Of a stretch of 12,144 nucleotides of DNA, positions 1-5,933 are shown piece by piece. A model generated the notes under the pieces. The model made no database searches. It had not been told where the DNA came from and saw only the letters and a list, made by a program, of their open reading frames with translations. The DNA comes from Phycisphaerae bacterium. Its GTDB lineage: Bacteria > Planctomycetota > Phycisphaerae > Phycisphaerales > SM1A02. Numbering within the stretch: position 1 is the first letter of the stretch; each line of letters opens with the position of its first letter. Where the stretch lies: the NCBI GenBank assembly GCA_002683195.1, contig NYSW01000048.1:1-12144 (forward strand), written 5' to 3'. Both the position numbers and the translations under genes were made by a program.

Positions 1-1
1 C

Positions 2-163
2 ACCTCGGTGATCGACTCGGGGCGGGGGATCGATCCCGGATCGAAGCCTATAGAGCGGCTCACGGCGCGTCTTCTGGAGCCTGAAGGGCCTCTTCGGCCC
101 TTCTGGATCATCACGTGGAGCCCGTCGAATTCACACCCACTCTTTGATGGGAAGACGGCTTGA
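2..163 (+). CDS. Possible 3' end of an upstream gene (partial, unknown)
   Basis: The frame is open from the window edge to TGA 161-163 and ends in a peptide reading ...SHPLFDGKTA. Roughly three quarters of its codons end in G or C, more than in the competing frame that stops at 84. This is the main reason to list it. No family is recognised and the start lies outside the window. It would end right before the shared TTGGCC...AGACGTG block at 165. It may be a chance open frame in GC-rich DNA. Confidence 0.25.
   Translation, partial: TSVIDSGRGIDPGSKPIERLTARLLEPEGPLRPFWIITWSPSNSHPLFDGKTA
83..103. terminator. GC-rich hairpin, possible terminator of the upstream unit
   Basis: GAAGGGCC (83-90) and GGCCCTTC (96-103) form a perfect 8-bp stem with a 5-nt loop, TCTTC. 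No T-tract follows on either strand, so it is at best a weak intrinsic terminator. If the open frame ending at 163 is a real gene, this hairpin lies inside it and is only part of the coding sequence. Confidence 0.3.
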
Positions 164-164
164 T

Positions 165-198
165 TTGGCCAGACGTGCGATACACTCGGTCCTTGGCG
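165..198 (+). promoter_or_regulatory. Shared upstream block, copy 1 (before the radical SAM operon)
   Basis: TTGGCC (165-170) is followed directly by AGACGTG (171-177), then 13 nt, then CCTTGGCG (191-198). The same three elements recur in the same order at 3246-3289 upstream of the precursor gene. This suggests a common operator or promoter element, although no regulator is encoded in the window. A weak sigma70-like pair, TTGATT (160-165) and TACACT (181-186) with 15-nt spacing, overlaps the block. The spacing is short, so the promoter call is tentative. Confidence 0.4.
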
Positions 199-214
199 GA
201 TAGATACTCGCTTC

Positions 215-218
215 GGAG
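215..218 (+). promoter_or_regulatory. Ribosome binding site of the first radical SAM gene
   Basis: GGAG lies 7 nt before the ATG at 226, in the context CGGAGTTAGATC. The precursor gene has a very similar arrangement (TGGAGTTTGAAATC before its ATG at 3486), which supports both start choices. Confidence 0.7.
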
Positions 219-225
219 TTAGATC

Positions 226-1719
226 ATGGGCAAGTTTAGGAACGTAATCGCTGCAGATGCGATTTCTGAATATTCGGATTACAAACCTGAGGTTCAAGGA
301 CTCGGGCTCTTCAAGCGAGGCGTGGAGAGATGGCACGCGGACTACTCCTTCCGGAGTGCGTACGAAAAAGATCCGGCCGCTGCGCTCGCCGCCGCGGGGA
401 TTGGCGAAATCGATCCTGGCGATCTCGACATCCTGTTGGTGAGTGAGAAGGCCACGCAGGCCACCGCCGGCGAGATTCCGCTTCCGCGAATCTGTGCCGA
501 GTATCGCCGATTCATCAAGGTCAAGCAGAAGCATGCGAAACAGATTCGCGATGCGTCACCCTCGGACGACCGCTATCGGCGCTGGCGTCAGCGGATGGTG
601 AACTCCGGCGTCTTCAGTCAGGGAGTCGCAAAGTTCCAGAAGGTGGTTCACGCGCCGTTCGCGATCGAACTCTGCAAGGGGTGTACGGTCAACTGCTGGT
701 TCTGTGGAGTCGACGCGGAGCAGTACGACGGATATGCGCCTTTCGATGAGGAGAACGAAAAACTCTGGCGGGGGATTCTTCGGGTCTTCGAAAAGCAGAT
801 GGGGCGTGATTTCGCGGAGCACGGCTTCTGCTACTGGGCGACGGAGCCCTTCGACAACCCCGATTACGAGAAGTTCCTCGACGCCTTTCACGATGAACTC
901 GGTTACCTGCCGCAGACCACCACGGCGGTCCCGATGCGGGACCCCGAGAGAACCCGCCAGTTCCTCGAGTTCACGAAGACACGGAACTCCTTCGTTCAGC
1001 GATTCTCGGTGACCACCCGCAAGGACTTCGAGCGCATTCACGAGTACTTCGACCCGGAAGAACTGCTCCTGGTCGAGCTCATTCCTCAATTCGAGAACCG
1101 CGCTTCGGCCAAAGCCACTGCAGGGCGAACGAGGAAGCTGGTTCTTGATCGGCTTGATTCGGGCAAGAAGGTCCCGTTCGAGTACGACCTGGAGTCCACG
1201 GGTTCGATCGCCTGCGTCTCGGGATTCCTGCTCAACATTCCCGAGCGGTACATCCGGTTGATCACGCCCTGTCGGGCGACGGATCAATGGCCTCTGGGAT
1301 ACAGGATCATCGCCCAGACGACCTTCGAATCCCCCGACGAAGTCGATGCCTTCGTCGGTGACTGCATCGCCAACCGGATGCCACAGTCGCTCGAGGAAGG
1401 GGATCCCGTGGGTCTCCTTCATCCCGAGAGCACCACCTTGGACGTGGTCGATGACACCACCTTGGAAATCGCGGGTGGCGGCCTGCGGATCACCATGAAG
1501 GGTGTGGATGGTGCCGCCGACTTCGCGGAGCGGCTTCGTCAGGGCTCCGATTCGCTCGAGCAGTTCGTTGAGGCACGCATCGACGCCGGATTCGACGCGA
1601 TGGAAACCCTCATGGTCATGAACCGGATCTTCCGGACCGGTGTTCTTCGTGATCCGGACGACTGGGACCAGGTACGGGACCGGACGGTTCCGCTCTCGAT
1701 CACCGCGATCAAGGCATGA
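226..1719 (+). CDS. Radical SAM peptide epimerase, PoyD-like (first of two)
   Basis: This 497-residue protein is probably a cytoplasmic radical SAM enzyme that modifies the linked precursor. The 4Fe-4S motif CX3CX2C is C153-C157-C160 in the context CKGCTVNCWFCG, directly after PFAIEL. A YWATEP segment (203-208) and two further cysteines, C330 (SIAC) and C349 (ITPC), are shared with the next gene. Overall size, the FAIEL..GC...CWFCG signature and association with an NHLP precursor fit the proteusin epimerase family typified by PoyD. In PoyD a cysteine outside the cluster motif donates the hydrogen atom, and C330 or C349 could play that role (inference). Residues about 36-64 resemble the NHLP leader (DP...aaG pattern). 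Residues about 437-475 look like a small PqqD/RRE-type winged-helix fold. The ATG has a GGAG site 7 nt upstream. Its stop overlaps the next start by 4 nt. The radical SAM call is very secure and the epimerase activity is likely but unproven. Confidence 0.85.
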   Translation: MGKFRNVIAADAISEYSDYKPEVQGLGLFKRGVERWHADYSFRSAYEKDPAAALAAAGIGEIDPGDLDILLVSEKATQATAGEIPLPRICAEYRRFIKVKQKHAKQIRDASPSDDRYRRWRQRMVNSGVFSQGVAKFQKVVHAPFAIELCKGCTVNCWFCGVDAEQYDGYAPFDEENEKLWRGILRVFEKQMGRDFAEHGFCYWATEPFDNPDYEKFLDAFHDELGYLPQTTTAVPMRDPERTRQFLEFTKTRNSFVQRFSVTTRKDFERIHEYFDPEELLLVELIPQFENRASAKATAGRTRKLVLDRLDSGKKVPFEYDLESTGSIACVSGFLLNIPERYIRLITPCRATDQWPLGYRIIAQTTFESPDEVDAFVGDCIANRMPQSLEEGDPVGLLHPESTTLDVVDDTTLEIAGGGLRITMKGVDGAADFAERLRQGSDSLEQFVEARIDAGFDAMETLMVMNRIFRTGVLRDPDDWDQVRDRTVPLSITAIKA

Positions 1720-3197
1720 ACGCTCCCATCCGTTGGAGGCTTTCCAAGGCGACGCCGGAGGCCTATTCAGCCACCAAGAGATTCATCGACGCGTGGTTCT
1801 GTGATCCCGAATTCGCGCCTCGTTTTCACGATGATCCTGGGGCCGCGGTTGAATCGCTGGGCATCGATCTTGATCCGGTGGAGCTCGGGTATCTCGTGGC
1901 CCCCGGCCAGGTCGAACTGCTGACGGATCCGGTGAGGGAAGGGGCTCCCGCCCCGGAAGGCAGGCTCGCGGCGTCCTGGCGAAATCACGCGATCGAACGA
2001 TATCGAGCGGTCGGTCGAGAGCGGGCGGAGAGATCTCCCACCTGTCCGTCGCTGGCGACGTGGCGCTGGCGACAGATGGCTCGCCTGAAATTCGAGCTCG
2101 CACCCAGCTCGGCTGGTCAGATCCGCCACATCCCCTTTGCGATCGAGCTGACCCGCGGTTGCAGCGGACGGTGCTGGTTCTGCGGAATCTCGGCGGAACC
2201 CCTGACCGGAGTGTTCGAACGGACGGAAGAGAACATCGCGCTCTTTCGCGGGCTTCTCTCGCATCTTCGCGCGGCGTTCGGGCCGGCGGCGGCGGGGGAT
2301 GGGATCCTCTACTGGGCGACGGATCCGATGGATCACCCGGAGTACGAAGCCTTCGTCGACGATTACGCGGGCATCATCGGTGTCGCGCCGTCGACCGTGA
2401 CCGCGTTGGCCGGACGTGATCCGGAACGAGCCGCGTCCATTCTGGCGTCGTTGTCGAGGTATCCCGCCCGACCGCATCGATTCTCCCTGCTCTCACCAAA
2501 GGATTATCGCACGATCATCGCCCGATTCGATCCGGACGAACTGGCGAGCGTCGAGTTGCTCCCACAGTTTCGAAAGGATCTGGCGCTCAAGTTCGCGGCG
2601 GGACGAGCCCGCGCGCGGATGAAGCAGGGCCAGAAGACGGGAACAGAGCCTCGAGCGGGAACCATCGCTTGTCTGTCGGGACTCCTCGTCGACCTCGTCG
2701 ACAAGACCATCCGGATCGTGACGCCTTGTTCGAGTTCCGAGCATCGACCCGATGGCGTGCATGAGTCCGTCCGGGTTCCGTTCCGGGATCTTCCCGACGG
2801 GATTCGGGTGATCGACGAACTGCTCGGGCATCTGAAATTCACGATCCCATCCGGCGACTCGACGCTTGAGCGGTCGCCGCTGGTCCGCTTCGAGAATGGG
2901 TCCCAACCGGGTGTGGCAAGAGTTCATTCCCCGCACCATGCCGTGCGACTCCAAGTACCCCTCGAAGAGGGAGTTCGTCTGGATTCGCTCCTCCCCCAGC
3001 AGGGTTCCGCCGACGAGATCTTCGGGGCGATCGAGACGGCAACCGGAGCCGAACCGGATGAATGCCTCTCGTTGCTGCGAACGCTTCTTGATTCGGGGAT
3101 CTACCGATCGAGGCTGCCCGGAGAGGATGAGGTCCCGGTCGATCTGGGTCTACCCGCGATTTCACGTGCGGCTCAGCCGCCGGCGGCGGCATCATGA
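1716..3197 (+). CDS. Radical SAM peptide epimerase, PoyD-like (second of two)
   Basis: This 493-residue paralogue of the preceding gene starts at an ATG inside its neighbour's stop (ATGA, 1716-1719), so translation is probably coupled. No good ribosome binding site is seen. The CX3CX2C motif is C149-C153-C156 in the context RGCSGRCWFCG. YWATDP begins at Y199, exactly as far from the cluster (50 residues) as in the first enzyme. The paired cysteines C319 (TIAC) and C338 (VTPC) are spaced 19 apart, as are C330/C349 in the paralogue. The N-terminus (about 29-53) matches the NHLP leader consensus closely: DPEFAPRF, then DDPGAA, then LGI. A C-terminal helical segment (about 425-464) resembles a PqqD/RRE-like fold. 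The two enzymes have diverged well beyond a recent duplication, so they may act on different residues or regions of the core. Only their similarity to PoyD-type enzymes supports the epimerase call. Confidence 0.83.
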   Translation: MNAPIRWRLSKATPEAYSATKRFIDAWFCDPEFAPRFHDDPGAAVESLGIDLDPVELGYLVAPGQVELLTDPVREGAPAPEGRLAASWRNHAIERYRAVGRERAERSPTCPSLATWRWRQMARLKFELAPSSAGQIRHIPFAIELTRGCSGRCWFCGISAEPLTGVFERTEENIALFRGLLSHLRAAFGPAAAGDGILYWATDPMDHPEYEAFVDDYAGIIGVAPSTVTALAGRDPERAASILASLSRYPARPHRFSLLSPKDYRTIIARFDPDELASVELLPQFRKDLALKFAAGRARARMKQGQKTGTEPRAGTIACLSGLLVDLVDKTIRIVTPCSSSEHRPDGVHESVRVPFRDLPDGIRVIDELLGHLKFTIPSGDSTLERSPLVRFENGSQPGVARVHSPHHAVRLQVPLEEGVRLDSLLPQQGSADEIFGAIETATGAEPDECLSLLRTLLDSGIYRSRLPGEDEVPVDLGLPAISRAAQPPAAAS

Positions 3198-3295
3198 GCA
3201 GGGTTATTCGGCAAAAATCGTCGTTCAGGTCGTTGGCCGGCGAGATTGGCCGCAGACGTGACATTTCTCTTCTGGTGGCGACCTTGGCGTGGTAA
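3194..3295 (+). CDS. Possible 33-residue ORF coupled to the second radical SAM gene
   Basis: An ATG at 3194 overlaps the TGA of the preceding gene (ATGA) and opens a 33-codon frame ending in TAA at 3293-3295. The peptide is basic in its first two thirds (MSRVIRQK..., then GRRRD) and hydrophobic at the end (ISLLVATLAW). No ribosome binding site beyond coupling is visible and no family is recognised. The frame contains the shared upstream block, so the DNA may instead be purely regulatory. It could be a small gene, a remnant or chance. Confidence 0.2.
   Translation: MSRVIRQKSSFRSLAGEIGRRRDISLLVATLAW
3246..3289 (+). promoter_or_regulatory. Shared upstream block, copy 2 (before the precursor gene)
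   Basis: TTGGCC (3246-3251), AGACGTG (3254-3260) and CCTTGGCG (3282-3289) repeat the elements found at 165-198. Here the first gap is 2 nt and the second 21 nt. An extra TTGGCC sits at 3233-3238. An inverted repeat, CTTGG (3283-3287) and CCAAG (3299-3303), overlaps the last element and would suit a dimeric regulator. If transcription starts nearby, the precursor mRNA carries a 5' leader of nearly 200 nt. Confidence 0.4.
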
Positions 3296-3335
3296 CATCC
3301 AAGCAATTCTCGGTCGTGTGAGATCTCAGTTCCGC

Positions 3336-3453
3336 GAGGATGAATCCTCACCTGGCCAGTACACAGTGGTAGAAATGCCATCCAACGTCTTTTGATGGCC
3401 AGAAGTTCGCAGGTGTGGTTCGAGGCCGCTCACCGCCCTCCCCTCGCGGAGGG
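3336..3453 (+). other. Hairpin-rich leader of the precursor gene
   Basis: Three short inverted repeats lie between the shared block and the precursor start: GAGGAT/ATCCTC (3336-3349, 2-nt spacer), GCCATC/GATGGC (3377-3382 and 3394-3399, 11-nt loop) and CCCTC/GAGGG (3441-3453, 3-nt loop). A CTGGCCAG palindrome sits at 3352-3359. The last hairpin hides a GGAGGG that could otherwise act as a decoy ribosome site. Short repeats like these are common in GC-rich DNA, so a regulatory role is only a possibility. The rest of 3296-3485 shows no gene. Confidence 0.3.
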
Positions 3454-3472
3454 TGAAACTAAAACAGGCAAT

Positions 3473-3476
3473 GGAG
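3473..3476 (+). promoter_or_regulatory. Ribosome binding site that decides the precursor start
   Basis: GGAG lies 9 nt before the ATG at 3486. The longer frame could begin at GTG 3453 or ATG 3471. The first of these overlaps its only purine-rich tract and the second is 17 nt from one, so neither has a sensible ribosome site. This favours 3486 and a precursor that begins MSNSMKAA. Confidence 0.65.
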
Positions 3477-3485
3477 TTTGAAATC

Positions 3486-4100
3486 ATGTCCAATTCGATG
3501 AAGGCTGCAAGCATGCTTGCCCGTGCAGCGTCAGATCCCGAATTTCGCGCCCGCTTCGTCGCCGATCCAGCGGGAGTCTCCGCCGAGTGCGGCGTCACGA
3601 TCCATCCTCATCCGAAGTACGAGATCCTCCAGGACGAGAACGGCCTTCGCCACGTCGTCGTGACCGAAGAGAAGCACGGTTCATCCGTCGATGGCGATCT
3701 GGGTTCGAGCCCGTCGATCGCGGATATTCGTCGTTGGGCCACCTGGCACGTCCATTCCGGTGATGCCACGGGGGCTGCGATTCGCAGCGACATCAACGCC
3801 GCGATCGCCGCGGCGGGAGCGTCCGCTCCCGGAGGCATGACCTTCAAGCTTGCGGTCGACGATGCGACGACCATGCACATCGCCCTTCCGATGGGCGCTG
3901 AATCCGAGGTCTCGATCGACGAAGCCGAGACCTTCGCTGGTGCGGGGGTCGAGGCGACGGCGTCCAACACCACCCAGAGCGTCGACGCGGAGACCACGGA
4001 AGTGGAAGCGGTGGAGACCACGACCACCGAAGCCACCGAGGTCGAAACGACCGTGGCCGTGGCGGTCGAGGTCGCCATGGTCCCCGGTTTCGTGACCTGA
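3486..4100 (+). CDS. Proteusin-like RiPP precursor with NHLP leader
   Basis: With the ATG at 3486 this encodes 204 residues. Residues 11-61 match the nitrile-hydratase-like leader family: DPEFRARF (17-24), ADPAG (26-30), a Gly-Val turn, then a beta-rich segment ending in HVVV. Residues about 88-137 look like a second, diverged copy, with SDINAAIAAAG then KLAVDDATT and HIALP. VSIDEAETFAGAG (142-154) occupies the place of the usual leader end (acidic helix then Gly-Gly), so cleavage after G154 by the C39 peptidase is predicted. The remaining 50 residues form the core: 13 Thr, 11 Val, 9 Glu, 8 Ala, no Cys, Lys, Arg or His, and net charge about -10. Val alternates at core positions 36, 38, 40 and 42, and the end reads MVPGFVT. 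A roughly 50-residue core beside PoyD-like enzymes recalls polytheonamide precursors. It is followed by a strong terminator. The leader call is firm and the exact cut site is inferred. Confidence 0.85.
   Translation: MSNSMKAASMLARAASDPEFRARFVADPAGVSAECGVTIHPHPKYEILQDENGLRHVVVTEEKHGSSVDGDLGSSPSIADIRRWATWHVHSGDATGAAIRSDINAAIAAAGASAPGGMTFKLAVDDATTMHIALPMGAESEVSIDEAETFAGAGVEATASNTTQSVDAETTEVEAVETTTTEATEVETTVAVAVEVAMVPGFVT
3948..4097 (+). other. Predicted 50-residue core peptide region
   Basis: This is the part of the precursor after the AGAG site (codons 155-204). It is low in complexity, built mostly from Val, Thr, Glu and Ala, with TEVE-type units recurring (TTEVEAVETT, ATEVETTVAV). Every second residue is Val in VAVAVEV. 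Alternating beta-branched residues are the kind of sequence in which proteusin epimerases place D-residues at alternate positions, giving a beta-helix. Here that is inference only. The boundary assumes cleavage after the second Gly of GAG. Cleavage after the preceding Gly-Ala would add one Gly. Confidence 0.55.
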
Positions 4101-4160
4101 ACCGGAGAGGCGACTGGCTCTCGGGGTCGACCCGTTGAATTCGTTCCAGAAATCACACCG

Positions 4161-4200
4161 AAGGCCCGGGCGTTCTGCACGTCCGGGCCTTCTTTCTTTC
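4161..4200 (+). terminator. Rho-independent terminator between convergent units
   Basis: AAGGCCCGGGCGT (4161-4173) pairs with ACGTCCGGGCCTT (4179-4191) over 13 bp with a single G-T wobble and a 5-nt loop (TCTGC). The T-rich tail CTTTCTTTCC follows. It lies 60 nt after the precursor stop and 27 nt beyond the end of the convergent TolC gene. It is oriented for the precursor unit. On the - strand the hairpin is not followed by a T-tract, so it would work less well there. Confidence 0.85.
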
Positions 4201-4226
4201 CGGCTCCATCGTCACGATCGATCGGC

Positions 4227-5933
4227 TCAGTCCGAGGCGGGACCGGCATCTTCGGTACCGATCTCCACCGCTTGCCGTCCCAGGGCGGTTCCGGTCGCGG
4301 TGGCGAGATTGATCATCGCGATCTGGTAGGTGATCTCGGAATCCAGGACCGAAAGACGGGCGTCCCCCAGGTCTTCGATCGCCAGGGCGACATCCATCGA
4401 GGTCGAGCCGCCGCTCTTGAAGAGAAGGCGGGAGGCATCCAGATTCTTCTCCGCATCCGACTGGGCCCGTCGGTAGGCGAGGAGTCTCGCCCAGGTCAGC
4501 TCCAGCTGATCGACCGCGTCGTAGACGTCCTGGGCGATCTGCATCGTGAGTTCTCGCTGCTTCGACAGGGTCTGCAGCCGGCTGATCACCGCCGATTGGT
4601 ACTCGCCTTCGGCTTCGCGATTTCCGATCGGCATGGAAAGATCGAGGCCCACGGACCAACCCGGTGGATAGGTGCCGTCGAACATCGTGTTGATCGCTTC
4701 TCGTCCGCCATTGGCTCCGATTCCCAGAAGACCGACCGATCCCGTGAAGCCGAGGGAAGGGAGCAGGGCATTTCGGGCAATCCGCATTTTCAGGTCGTCC
4801 TGCTCGAGTTGGAGTCTCGCCTGCAGGAGTTCTGATCGATTCTTCACCGCGATCATCGCGAGATCCACGCGATTCAGCACGAAGGAACGCAGGAGCGGCT
4901 TGGTCGACGGCTTGATCACTCGATCACCGTCGAGCGGCAGATCCGGTCGGTTCATGATGATCTTCACCGACCGCATGTCGCGACGGAGGTCGAGTTCGGC
5001 TTCGAAGAGGGAGGCCTGCCGTTGTTCCACCGTCAACTGAGCCCGGAACCTCTGGGAGGCGGGAACGACACCCGCCTTGGCCAGGGCCTCGGTGTCGGTG
5101 ACCTGTTGGCGTGCGAGCTTCAGAAGTTGGAGCTGGATCTCGGTCGATTTCCATGATCGAAGCAACTGCCAGTACACCTGCTCGGACGAGGAAAGAAGCG
5201 AAGACAGCATCGAACGAAGTTCGACTTCGGAGATTCGCTCGTCGTAGGCCGCGATCGCGATCGGGCCGAGATTGGCGTCGTATCCGGCGCCTTCGAGGAT
5301 GGGCAGCGTGACTTCGACGGAAAGATTGGACGGGAACGCCTTGGAACTGCCGAGCGGCGTCGGCTCGTAGTACTCGGTCTCGTACCGATAGAGATCGGCG
5401 GTCAGATCGATGGTGCCACCGATCGCGAGAGGAACGCTGAGCGTGGTCTCCGCCTCCGTGTATTCCGAGCTCAGCGCGAGATTCGGGAGATTGTTGCTGC
5501 TGGCATCCTGGACCTGCTGCGTGGCCATGACGGTGGTACCGAACGTGACGTCGAGCTTGCCGTACTCGCTCCGGACTTGGGCGGCGGCGATCTCCGGGCT
5601 GAATCGCGCGACTTCGAGCTGGAGATTGTTGGACAGCAGCGAGGATCGAAAATCATCGAGGCCGACGTCGAGCGTCCGAGGAGACGCGTCTTCAAGCATG
5701 CGTTTGAGGGCGGCGACTTGAGGATCCGCAGGGTTGACTTCCTTCGGATCGACGGCCGGCGGGGTCGCGGCTTGGGCCGACAGTTCGAGCGCGTTGATCG
5801 TACGGATCCTCTCCAACTCGTTCCGGCTCATGCCATCACGCGACTCCACCCACTCCTGGGCGCAGCCGGTGGTGAGGATCGTCGCGAAGGCGAGGATTCC
5901 GCCGGACCGGAGGATGTTCGCACTCCGTATCAC
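4227..5933 (-). CDS. TolC-family outer-membrane efflux protein
   Basis: This 568-residue outer-membrane factor probably forms the exit duct for the exporter encoded upstream. It begins with GTG at 5933, overlapping the preceding gene's stop (GTGA, 4 nt). The first residues form a signal peptide with a hydrophobic stretch (GGILAFATILTTGC). The Cys at 24 is preceded by Thr-Thr-Gly, a weak lipobox, so a lipoprotein anchor is possible, as in many outer-membrane factors. Two repeated helical OEP domains follow (roughly 85-300 and 315-550). Examples are the DDFRSSLLSNNLQLEVAR start of the first and the long helices around LQLEQDDLKMRIARNALLPS in the second. Being last in the operon after HlyD and two ABC subunits, it makes the system span both membranes. 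The family call is secure. The peptide cargo is inferred from the neighbouring precursor. Confidence 0.88.
   Translation of the reverse strand: MIRSANILRSGGILAFATILTTGCAQEWVESRDGMSRNELERIRTINALELSAQAATPPAVDPKEVNPADPQVAALKRMLEDASPRTLDVGLDDFRSSLLSNNLQLEVARFSPEIAAAQVRSEYGKLDVTFGTTVMATQQVQDASSNNLPNLALSSEYTEAETTLSVPLAIGGTIDLTADLYRYETEYYEPTPLGSSKAFPSNLSVEVTLPILEGAGYDANLGPIAIAAYDERISEVELRSMLSSLLSSSEQVYWQLLRSWKSTEIQLQLLKLARQQVTDTEALAKAGVVPASQRFRAQLTVEQRQASLFEAELDLRRDMRSVKIIMNRPDLPLDGDRVIKPSTKPLLRSFVLNRVDLAMIAVKNRSELLQARLQLEQDDLKMRIARNALLPSLGFTGSVGLLGIGANGGREAINTMFDGTYPPGWSVGLDLSMPIGNREAEGEYQSAVISRLQTLSKQRELTMQIAQDVYDAVDQLELTWARLLAYRRAQSDAEKNLDASRLLFKSGGSTSMDVALAIEDLGDARLSVLDSEITYQIAMINLATATGTALGRQAVEIGTEDAGPASD

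Larger units (their letters stand above)
1..225. other. Left-edge region upstream of the radical SAM operon
   Basis: No gene can be assigned here with certainty. One + frame (codons from base 2) stays open to a TGA at 161-163, giving about 53 codons with high GC in the third position, so it could be the 3' end of an upstream gene. A second + frame ends at 82-84 and a - frame is also open, so the coding strand is undecided. The stretch also contains an 8-bp hairpin at 83-103 and, from 165, a sequence block that recurs upstream of the precursor gene. Confidence 0.4.

Noticed and set aside
3453..3485. Longer precursor start at GTG 3453 or ATG 3471
   Set aside because: Neither has a properly spaced ribosome site, while ATG 3486 has GGAG 9 nt upstream in the same context as the first radical SAM gene.
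3828..3836. Pro-Gly-Gly (precursor residues 115-117) as the leader cleavage site
   Set aside because: It falls in the turn of the second NHLP-like module and is followed by a typical leader strand (KLAVDD...HIALP). AGAG after the acidic helix fits the leader end better.
3961..4080. Repeated Thr/Glu/Val codons in the core as a DNA tandem repeat or CRISPR-like array
   Set aside because: The units are short, irregular and in frame, and they reflect a low-complexity peptide. There are no spacers or regular period.
3608..4249. 213-codon - strand frame opposite the precursor
   Set aside because: It is the shadow of the precursor and runs through the terminator into the end of the TolC gene. Its Ser/Thr/Val/Ala richness mirrors the core repeats.
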